In this document: piece after piece, positions 15,750 through 23,187 of the stretch
How the letters are laid out: the number at the start of each line of letters is the position of its first letter
Position numbering within the stretch: the stretch's first letter is position 1
Assembly: GCA_937899835.1 (NCBI GenBank)
Contig: CALCCE010000087.1
Span: forward strand, 1 to 47,404
Reading direction: 5' to 3'
Origin: an uncultured Flavobacteriales bacterium
Lineage (GTDB): Bacteria > Bacteroidota > Bacteroidia > Flavobacteriales_G > Salibacteraceae
DNA: 47,404 bases
Notes under the pieces: model-generated
The model's database searches: none
What the model was told of the DNA's origin: nothing
What the model saw: only the letters and a program-made list of their open reading frames with translations
Position numbers and translations under genes: made by a program

Positions 15750-18446
15750 CTAACGAACCAAGGTAAGATGACCTGCCACCTGGCGGTCGGCGGTCAGCCG
15801 CCCGCGGTAATCCACAATGAAGGCATAAACGCCAATAGGAGCTTCTATACCTTTAAACTTTCCGTTCCAGCCTTCGTTGAGGTCTTCTGAAAACCATACC
15901 AGCTCGCCCCATCGGTTATAGATCTCAATCCGGTACTCGAGAATTCCGTCTCCTTTGGGTTGAAACAAATCATTATCACCGTCCTCGTTGGGCGAAAAGG
16001 CATTGGGCAGCCACAAAGTCACCGGGCATTCCTCTTCAATCACAATGTTATCATTGCCTTTGCACCCCAAATCGTCGGTAGCCGTTACGGTATAGAACCC
16101 CGAATTATCGATGATCAAATCCGAACCAACATCGCCGGTACTCCAAGTGTAGGTTAAATTAGCGATGGACGGCAATTGAAGCGTGATGGGTCCTAAATCG
16201 CGGCAAAAGGAGGTATCTAAACCCAGCGAAACTTCTGGCAGTGGTCGAAAGTCAACCGTAATAGTGTCGCGCACCAAACCACAAGCGTTGGAAGCAGCCA
16301 ACACGTATTGCCCCGGAGTCCTCACCCGAATGTCTTGGGTGGTTTCGTTCGTACTCCAGGCATAAGTAATTACATGTTGTCCGGTAGAAAACAACTCAAT
16401 GGCACTGCCCAAACAGGCCTCCGTATCGCCCGAAATACTTACCTGTGGCTGCGGTCGAATATCGACTTCGGCAGTGTCTCTAAACGTGCCGCACACATTG
16501 GTGGCGTGTAGCCAGTAAGTGCCCGAAAGAAAGGCCGCCATTTGATTGGCCACCGGAGTGTGGCTCCATTGAAGCGCAGCAGTAGGAGGAAAAGTGGTAT
16601 TGGGAACGATAGTGAACGTATCCCCTTCGCAACCTAAGCGATCAAACCCTAAATCAAAGTTCAATGGCGGCTCTGTTGTGAGCTCGAAAGTATCGAGGGC
16701 CATACCGCAGAGGTTGCTCACCTGTACCCAATAAGAACCGGTTTGTTGTGCGGGAAATGTGGGACTGACGGCCCCAGTGCTCCAAAGGTAAGTTGCCCCG
16801 GGAAAAGTAGCATCGATATTGACCACTACACCATCGCAAATGGTATCATCTGGTGGCAAATTGACGACCGGCGTAAATTGGTAATCCACCAGAATCGAAT
16901 CGCTGAAAACACCACAGATATTGGTGGCGTTGACCCAATAAGTACCGGGTCCACCCACGGTAAAGTTGGGCAAGTTACTGCCGTTTTGCCAGGCATAAGT
17001 TCCCCCAAATACACTGGCCGAAAGCACCAGGGGAGCCGTGTTGCACAACACCGTATCCACACCCAAATCCACAGAAGAAGCTGGATACAAGCTAAGGTTG
17101 ATACTATCGGAACCAATACAACCGAAATTATCCACCACTACGCCATAGGTGCCCGCTTGATTCGCTACTTGTACCGGGTTGGTAGATCCGGTATTCCAAG
17201 CATAGGTCGCAGCCTGAAAACTAACGTCCAACACCAGGGAATCGCCCGGACAGATGGTGGTATCGGCCCCCAGGTTGGGAGCAGGAATATCAAACACCGA
17301 AATGGCGATCGTGTCTCCTGCAGTGCAATTATTAGTGTCCGTCACCGTAAGGTTGACGGTGGCCGTAGCCGAAACAGAAAGTGAAGGGTTGGTGCTTCCC
17401 CCCGACCATGCATAGCTTTGGTAAGAGGGATGAGGTGCCGTTAAGGTAAGGTTGTTTCCATTGCAAAATGAGGTATCGTTGCCCAAATTGGGTTTCACCG
17501 TATTGTGCACATTTACCGTAACGGTGTCGCTTACGCTGGTGCAAGCATAAGTCACCGTAGCGATGTAGTTGGTAGTACCAGTGGGCGTGGCTACCGGGTT
17601 GGCGATGGAGGCATTGCTCAAACTGCCAGCGTTGCTCCACGAATAGGTAGCCAGGTTGTTTTGTCCTACGTTGAGGGGCACTGAAGCTCCCGGGCAAATG
17701 GTGGTATCGCTAAAACTGTTGGAAAAACTAACCGGATAAGGCACCTGACAAAACGATTGCTGGTTGTTCGCCCCTCCGGTAGATCCGGCAAAGCCCCAAA
17801 ACACATTGGGATTGCCTCCAAACAAGTTGGCAACGATGTTTCCAGTGTAAGAAAGCCGTAAAGAGCAATCAAAATAGATCGATAAGGTAGTGGTTCCCGG
17901 ATCCCAGGAAATACGTACCTGATGGTTTTGCCCATCTTCAATGTTGGTCGAGGTGGGAGAGGCCTGAATTGGGCCCGCAAGGTGCGAAGGCAAGATGTGG
18001 GAAGTGCTTCCGTTGGAAATCACTGCAATGTGATCGAAAAAGGGATCGCCCAAAGGGTTATTTTGCCACGTGTCGAACTCTACGCCAAGCATGTTGGTCA
18101 ACCCGCCTACCCCGAGTGATCCTCCATTGGTCCCCGTTCCCGGATTGGTAGCCGAGCGCATCACAAAGCAAATGCCGTCAGCACCTCCGTTGTTGTTACC
18201 CAAATACACGGTAAACCGCAAATCGAAGGCTTGGTTTAGACTGATGGTCGTATTGTTGTACACCGCACCAAGTTGGTTGTTGGAAGCGGCAGTGAGCTGG
18301 TGGCAGGTTCCTCCACTATTGAAGGCATTGCCAAAGAGCGTGTATTGCCCCAGAGCAGCTTGCCCCAAGCTACACCACAACAAAACAAGCAAGAACCAAT
18401 TCTTGCTTTTCCAAAACCTCTTGGGGATGATCTGGCGTGGATGCAT
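15750..18446 (-). CDS. L-type lectin / Ig-repeat adhesin with type B T9SS sorting domain
   Basis: 898 residues; signal peptide ends AALGQ (about residue 34). Residues about 36-235 form a bacterial legume-lectin-like domain (ADGICFVMRS, LGVEFDTWQN, HQVRISWDPGTTTLSIYFD, WGFAGSTGG). Eight Ig-like repeats of about 70-75 residues follow, each with the pattern LGxDTxxCxG...L...YxWSxG. The last 90 residues are a gliding-motility type B (CHU_C) sorting domain (LPNAFSPNEDGDNDLFQP ... YNRWGELVW ... PIGVYAFIVDYRG). This is a typical giant-adhesin layout, and the lectin suggests sugar binding. It has a good upstream Bacteroidota promoter. Confidence 0.9.
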   Translation of the reverse strand: MHPRQIIPKRFWKSKNWFLLVLLWCSLGQAALGQYTLFGNAFNSGGTCHQLTAASNNQLGAVYNNTTISLNQAFDLRFTVYLGNNNGGADGICFVMRSATNPGTGTNGGSLGVGGLTNMLGVEFDTWQNNPLGDPFFDHIAVISNGSTSHILPSHLAGPIQASPTSTNIEDGQNHQVRISWDPGTTTLSIYFDCSLRLSYTGNIVANLFGGNPNVFWGFAGSTGGANNQQSFCQVPYPVSFSNSFSDTTICPGASVPLNVGQNNLATYSWSNAGSLSNASIANPVATPTGTTNYIATVTYACTSVSDTVTVNVHNTVKPNLGNDTSFCNGNNLTLTAPHPSYQSYAWSGGSTNPSLSVSATATVNLTVTDTNNCTAGDTIAISVFDIPAPNLGADTTICPGDSLVLDVSFQAATYAWNTGSTNPVQVANQAGTYGVVVDNFGCIGSDSINLSLYPASSVDLGVDTVLCNTAPLVLSASVFGGTYAWQNGSNLPNFTVGGPGTYWVNATNICGVFSDSILVDYQFTPVVNLPPDDTICDGVVVNIDATFPGATYLWSTGAVSPTFPAQQTGSYWVQVSNLCGMALDTFELTTEPPLNFDLGFDRLGCEGDTFTIVPNTTFPPTAALQWSHTPVANQMAAFLSGTYWLHATNVCGTFRDTAEVDIRPQPQVSISGDTEACLGSAIELFSTGQHVITYAWSTNETTQDIRVRTPGQYVLAASNACGLVRDTITVDFRPLPEVSLGLDTSFCRDLGPITLQLPSIANLTYTWSTGDVGSDLIIDNSGFYTVTATDDLGCKGNDNIVIEEECPVTLWLPNAFSPNEDGDNDLFQPKGDGILEYRIEIYNRWGELVWFSEDLNEGWNGKFKGIEAPIGVYAFIVDYRGRLTADRQVAGHLTLVR

Positions 18447-18503
18447 GGTAACTGTTGTGGAGCTGAACGAGCGCTATCGAAACGCAGACAGGTTCCACAT
18501 TTC

Positions 18504-18533
18504 CAAAATTATAGCTTCGGACGAAACACGCAA
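18504..18533 (-). promoter_or_regulatory. Bacteroidota-type promoter of the lectin adhesin gene
   Basis: On the minus strand TTG (18533-18531) is followed after 19 bases by TAATTTTG (18511-18504). This matches the -33 TTG / -7 TAnnTTTG consensus and spacing of the primary Bacteroidota sigma factor. Transcription would start about 50 bases before the ATG at 18446. Confidence 0.65.
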
Positions 18534-18628
18534 GTTTTGGTCAAGCCCGAACACCGTGTGACCTGCACACTCCTATCTATTAGAAACGAAAACCCGGCTG
18601 GAGGGTTGGCTACCAAGACAGAATACAA

Positions 18629-18664
18629 CAAAAGGCGAGCCTGAAGATTCAAGCCCGCCTTTTG
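18629..18664 (-). terminator. Terminator of the 615-aa exoprotein gene
   Basis: CAAAAGGCG (18629-18637) pairs with CGCCTTTTG (18656-18664), extended by two more pairs beyond a mismatch. On the minus strand it follows the stop at 18716 by about 50 bases and is followed by TTGTATT. Confidence 0.7.
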
Positions 18665-18715
18665 AAAAATGCAATGACTGTGGCTAATAAAGAAAGCCTT
18701 GCACTCCTAAAGCTA

Positions 18716-20563
18716 CTATTGGATGACCAGCCGGCGGTTCATTTGTGCATCGCCAAGGGTAACAGTAGCAATGTATACCCCGGCCGGGAGGTTGGCATCA
18801 ACCGGGAAGTTGATCGTTCCTTTAGCGACTTCTCCCAAGTCCTTCTGATAAAGCACTGCCCCCTTCAGATCGACGATCTTCAGGTCTACCGGGGCAGCTT
18901 CTATCAGTTTCAATTGCAATTGGAAATCGCCTTCGGAAGGATTTGGAAAAAACGAGATGGTGTTGGATTCCTCATGGGCCACATGCCGCCTTTCCCCCGG
19001 AGGGGGTTCATAAGCATTGCAATTCACCTTTTGTTGACTGCAAAAGGTTTGCGAACAGCAGAGGTCTCCGTTCAAGCCAAATACCGTCACACACACATCA
19101 TAAGTGCCCTGCTGTGGAAACTGGTGCCCTTGAACCGTAGATCCGGTAGCCGTGGTACCATCGCCAAAATCCCAGTACCAGAGTGTAATTGGAGTTCCGG
19201 CGTATACCACTGAAGCAGTAAAATCAAACGTACAGTTGATTTCGTCCTTCACCGAAAGAATGTCCACTTCGAAATCGCAACCGTCGTTGCAAGCTTTGCT
19301 GATGTCTACCGCCTGGCAAAAACGATACGTGCAACATTCTTCGCCATCGAAAGTCACGACCTGCAAGCAAACGTTGTAGGTGCCCGGCACATCATAATAA
19401 TGGAAAGGGTTGAGTTCGGTCGAAGCGCCCTGATCGCCAAAAGTCCAGGAAGTAGAAATCACGTTGGCTCCGGCAGGTAAGTTGCTTAAATCAGCCAGAA
19501 ACTGACCACCGCAATCCTTGATTTCGGTGGTGAACAACACCGAGCCATCACAACTGATGCCGGTGGAACCGCATTCATCCGGATTGTAGTTGAGAAAATC
19601 CAGCAGCGTCACCGTTGCCGCCATCACATTCACCGAATTGTACACCCCTCCCGCAGGAGCTACTGCCGTCCCTCCGGAAGTCAACACTTCTTGTAATCGG
19701 TAAGTCCCAATTGGCACATCGTTGAAGAAATACAAGCCATTTTGATCGGTAATGGAAGTACCCACCACAGTTCCTGAGTTATCTAACAAGTTGATGGTAA
19801 CCCCTTGAACTACTCGATCCAGTGGTGTAATTGATCCGGATTGATCGCAGTCGTTGAACTTTATCCCAATGATGCTTCCGTCCTGGCCACAATCTTCATC
19901 ACTCAATACACCAGTACTGCTAATGGTTCCGTCCAGGGACACCCCCATGCTTTGCAACTGATTGCGCAAATAGATGCGCAGCCGGTAAGTACCCGGAATC
20001 AGAGATTGGGTGACATTGGCATCGTCTGTCGGGTCTTGAAAAGCATCCGTAGTGTACAAGAAATTCTCCGAAAGCAGTGTAGCAATGGGATTTCCGACGT
20101 CATCGGTCAACTCTACTTCCGCCCAGTTGTCGGCATGCAAATGCAAATCGAACACCACATTCATCGCCACGCCCGGACCATCCGGGCTGCACAGGCAAAA
20201 CTCCCGTTCGAAAATGTAGGGGTCGCCCGAAAACCAATTGTTGAGTACCGAGGCGTTGGTGTTAAATGCATTGATGTACTGAGAGGTGGACCAGGCGGCA
20301 TCCCAGCCGTTTACCCTTTCAATAACCCAGGCAGGGCCACCGATATTGACGTTCCAAGGGGGTGGGGGGGTGGGCGATTGGACCAGTCGCCACATTGGAT
20401 CTGGTGTAGAGCCGTTCGTTGGTGGAATAATAACGGAGTTGGCAATAGGATCGAAACCCGTACTAATGACCAGAGAATTTACAGGATTGGGACATTGCGC
20501 TCCTACTCCTGCTGCCAAAGCCCCTGCAAAGAAGGTGCTCAGCAGCCATTTTTTCAATTTCAT
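18716..20563 (-). CDS. T9SS exoprotein with SdrD B-like and two PKD domains
   Basis: 615 residues from the ATG at 20563 (MKLKKWLLSTFFAGALAAGVGAQ signal peptide); an adjacent ATG at 20566 is equally possible and the frame extends to 20593. Landmarks match the paralogs: MWRLVQSP, GGPAWVI, SQYINAFNT, FEREFCLCS, LHADNWAEVELTD, RIYLRNQ. A SdrD B-like domain (GIKFNDCDQSGSITPLD ... DQNGLYFFNDVPIGTY) precedes two PKD domains (WTFGDQGAST...VPGTYNVCLQV and WYWDFGDGTTATG...QGTYDVCVTV) and a type A sorting domain (SFFPNPSEGDFQLQLKL ... NRRLVIQ). It is probably displayed on the surface; the function is unknown. Confidence 0.87.
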   Translation of the reverse strand: MKLKKWLLSTFFAGALAAGVGAQCPNPVNSLVISTGFDPIANSVIIPPTNGSTPDPMWRLVQSPTPPPPWNVNIGGPAWVIERVNGWDAAWSTSQYINAFNTNASVLNNWFSGDPYIFEREFCLCSPDGPGVAMNVVFDLHLHADNWAEVELTDDVGNPIATLLSENFLYTTDAFQDPTDDANVTQSLIPGTYRLRIYLRNQLQSMGVSLDGTISSTGVLSDEDCGQDGSIIGIKFNDCDQSGSITPLDRVVQGVTINLLDNSGTVVGTSITDQNGLYFFNDVPIGTYRLQEVLTSGGTAVAPAGGVYNSVNVMAATVTLLDFLNYNPDECGSTGISCDGSVLFTTEIKDCGGQFLADLSNLPAGANVISTSWTFGDQGASTELNPFHYYDVPGTYNVCLQVVTFDGEECCTYRFCQAVDISKACNDGCDFEVDILSVKDEINCTFDFTASVVYAGTPITLWYWDFGDGTTATGSTVQGHQFPQQGTYDVCVTVFGLNGDLCCSQTFCSQQKVNCNAYEPPPGERRHVAHEESNTISFFPNPSEGDFQLQLKLIEAAPVDLKIVDLKGAVLYQKDLGEVAKGTINFPVDANLPAGVYIATVTLGDAQMNRRLVIQ

Positions 20564-20711
20564 CATCAAGTGTTTTTGGATTGAACTATTCACTTATTTC
20601 TAAAAAGAACCTGAAAAGTTTTGAGGCCGGAACCTGGCGATGACCGTGCACTAAAACCCTTTAAAAAAATCCAGGTCAGAACCAGGATCGCCATTCCTGA
20701 TTCCTCAAATG

Positions 20712-20960
20712 ATGCGCCATGACGAAGACATCTTTGGAGTGCAAGGAGCTCAAAAAATGGGCGTAATCAAGCAAAAAAACCGCCTAATTGACGAAATAAA
20801 GGCGATTCGTGATAAAATCCGTTCATTTGAGATGAACAACATGCTGTAGTTTGCCCTCCAGGAAACCTACACGGTGAGCGCTGCAAGGAAAGCAGTAGCA
20901 TTGATGGGCAACACCGACATCGAAAAGGAACTGGGGTCCACTGCTTTCGATTCTAAATGA
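20712..20960 (+). pseudogene. 82-codon remnant interrupted by an in-frame TAG
   Basis: From the ATG at 20712 the frame reads MRHDEDIFGVQGAQKMGVIK... with a helical, charged segment (RLIDEIKAIRDKIRSFEMNNML). A TAG follows at 20847-20849, and the same frame then continues in protein-like sequence (FALQETYTVSAARKAVALMGNTDIEKELG) to TGA at 20958-20960. The composition looks coding on both sides of the TAG, so it may be a relic of a gene lost between the two exoprotein genes. I do not recognise the family. It may be a chance ORF. Confidence 0.3.
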
Positions 20961-20963
20961 ACA

Positions 20964-21003
20964 CAAAAAAAGGAGGCCAACTCAAACATGAGTCAGCCTC
21001 CTT
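20964..21003 (-). terminator. Terminator of the 618-aa exoprotein gene
   Basis: AAGGAGGC (20970-20977) pairs with GCCTCCTT (20996-21003), with an inner ACTC/GAGT stem. On the minus strand the stem is followed by seven Ts. It lies about 60 bases after the stop at 21062. Confidence 0.85.
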
Positions 21004-21061
21004 CAAACAGGTACAATATTTAAAGCTCAACGAGCTAAAGGGCGCAAAATACGCAGTCGAT

Positions 21062-22918
21062 TTACTTGATCATCAAGCGGTGATTCATTTGCTCTTCACC
21101 AGCCGTTACTTTGGCAATGTACATCCCGGAAGGAAGCTCTGCACCAATACGGAAGTTGTTGGAACCGGCATTCACCACTCCTAAATCTTCCTGGTAGAGC
21201 ACAGCACCTTTCAGGTCAATGATTTCGATGGCTACCGGAGCCTCATCGGCCAATTCGAGTTGCAAGGTGAACTCGCCATCAGAAGGGTTTGGATAGAACA
21301 TCATGCTGTTTCCTGGCTCTTCCACAGCTTCGCGCTTGGCTTTGCCTCCGCCTTCACATGGGTTGCAATCTACATCTACCTTCACACAGAAGGTTTCGAA
21401 GCAGCAATCACGGCCTTCCACGGCCACCCCAAAGAGAGTAACGCATACGTTGTAAGTACCTGGGCCTGGGAATTGATGTCCGCTAATGGTAGACCCGATG
21501 CCGGAAGTACCGTCACCGAAATCCCAGAACCAATTGGTTACCGGTACACCTGCATAGTTAACAGCTGCCACGAAATCATACGTACAATCCCGCTCGTTGT
21601 AATTCACCAAAACTTCAGCATTAAATTCACAAGCTTCTTCACAAGCTTCTTCGATGGTAATGGATACACAGTGCTCATAAGTACAGCATTGCTCGCCATC
21701 GAAAGTGAGCACTTCCAGGCAAACGGTGTAATTGCCCGGCACTTCGTAATAGTGATAAGGATTTAGCTCGTTAGAACTGGTTTGGTCTCCGAATGTCCAC
21801 AACGTAGACACCACTTGCTGGCCACCTGGGATGTTGCTCAAATCAGCAATGAATTGACCACCACACTGGCGCATTTCTCCGTTGAAAGTGACGAATCCTT
21901 CACATGGGCCGCCTTGACTACCGCACTCATCAGGGTTGTAATTGAGGAAATCAAGGGTAGTGACACCGGCAGCAACTACTGAAACGCCGGTATGAATTCC
22001 GGAAGCAGGACTCACAGCGGTCCAACCGGCGGTCAACACTTCTTCCACGGTATAGGTGCCAGGAGTAACGTTGTTGAAGAAGTAGACCCCATATTGGTCG
22101 GTGGTGGCGGTTTGAACTACCGTTCCGCTACCGTCTTTCAACTCAATATTAATTCCTTGTACAAAAGGATCACCTGCAGAAATGGTTCCTGACTGATCGC
22201 AGTCGTTGTACTTCACTCCAACAATGGTTCCTTCTGGGTTACAGCCCGCATCGCTAAGGAGTCCAGGACTACTGATCGTTCCATCCAAGGCAACTCCCAT
22301 CGCCACGGACTTGTTGCGCAAATACAAACGCAAAGTGTAGGTACCAGGAGTCAGCGACTGATTGACGTTGGCGTTGTTGGTAGGGTTGAGAAAGTTGGCC
22401 GTAGTGTAAGAAAACGGTTGGCTCAACAGGTTGGTGATGACCGTTCCGCCATTATCTACCAACTCTACCTCCGCCCAGTTGTCCGCATGCAGACGCAGGT
22501 CAAAGTTCACATTGTAGGAAGTTCCCAAACCGTTAGGATCACAAATACAGAATTCCCGCTCGAAAATGTAAGGAATGGTACCAGAGTTCCAGTTGTCCAG
22601 CACCGAGGAGCTGGTGTTGAACGCATTGATGTATTGCGAGGTAGAACCGGCAGCATCCCAGCTAGAATACTTAGCAATGACCCACGCAGGGCCTCCAATG
22701 GTGACGTTCCACGGGGGTGGTGGAGCAGGAGACTGCATCAAGCGCCACATAGGATCGGGAAGCGGGTTTCCTGCAGTTGGGTTGAGCACAGAACTGGAGC
22801 CAGGATCGTATCCTGTGCTAATGACTAAGGAGCTCACAGGACTTGGACACTGCGCTCCTACTTGGGCTACTACTGCGCCTGCGAAGAGAGCGCTCAGCAG
22901 CATTTTTTTGAAATTCAT
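21062..22918 (-). CDS. T9SS exoprotein with SdrD B-like and two PKD domains (paralog)
   Basis: 618 residues with signal peptide MNFKKMLLSALFAGAVVAQVGAQ. The layout is the same as the gene at 18716: N-terminal sandwich (MWRLMQSP, GGPAWVI, SQYINAFNT, FEREFCICD, LHADNWAEVELVD, RLYLRNK), SdrD B-like domain (GVKYNDCDQSGTISAGD ... DQYGVYFFNNVTPGTYTVEE), two PKD domains (WTFGDQTSSN... and WFWDFGDGTSGIG...), linker CEGGGKAKREA, and a type A T9SS sorting domain (MFYPNPSDGEFTLQLEL ... NHRLMIK). The two long paralogs are in tandem and have probably arisen by duplication. They are likely exported and surface-attached; the ligand is unknown. Confidence 0.88.
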   Translation of the reverse strand: MNFKKMLLSALFAGAVVAQVGAQCPSPVSSLVISTGYDPGSSSVLNPTAGNPLPDPMWRLMQSPAPPPPWNVTIGGPAWVIAKYSSWDAAGSTSQYINAFNTSSSVLDNWNSGTIPYIFEREFCICDPNGLGTSYNVNFDLRLHADNWAEVELVDNGGTVITNLLSQPFSYTTANFLNPTNNANVNQSLTPGTYTLRLYLRNKSVAMGVALDGTISSPGLLSDAGCNPEGTIVGVKYNDCDQSGTISAGDPFVQGINIELKDGSGTVVQTATTDQYGVYFFNNVTPGTYTVEEVLTAGWTAVSPASGIHTGVSVVAAGVTTLDFLNYNPDECGSQGGPCEGFVTFNGEMRQCGGQFIADLSNIPGGQQVVSTLWTFGDQTSSNELNPYHYYEVPGNYTVCLEVLTFDGEQCCTYEHCVSITIEEACEEACEFNAEVLVNYNERDCTYDFVAAVNYAGVPVTNWFWDFGDGTSGIGSTISGHQFPGPGTYNVCVTLFGVAVEGRDCCFETFCVKVDVDCNPCEGGGKAKREAVEEPGNSMMFYPNPSDGEFTLQLELADEAPVAIEIIDLKGAVLYQEDLGVVNAGSNNFRIGAELPSGMYIAKVTAGEEQMNHRLMIK

Positions 22919-23187
22919 TTCAAATGAGTGTTAATTGAGATAAATTGGGTAGTTGTCTATACCTCAGGTACCTGCGAAACACTTGGCAGCTGCCTCAACG
23001 AAAGGTACTCAGGTTGCTGTAACAATGGCCTCGGGCTGCCATCCCAAAACCAATCAGAAGACGCTACTTGCCGGCGTCATCTTCCGAAAGCAAGGTGGCT
23101 AAAAAAGAAATGGTCTTTGTTTAGGAAACTTTGTTTTTTACGAATAGAGGGCGATTATGGACGAATTTCATTCGTCATAAGCCAACA

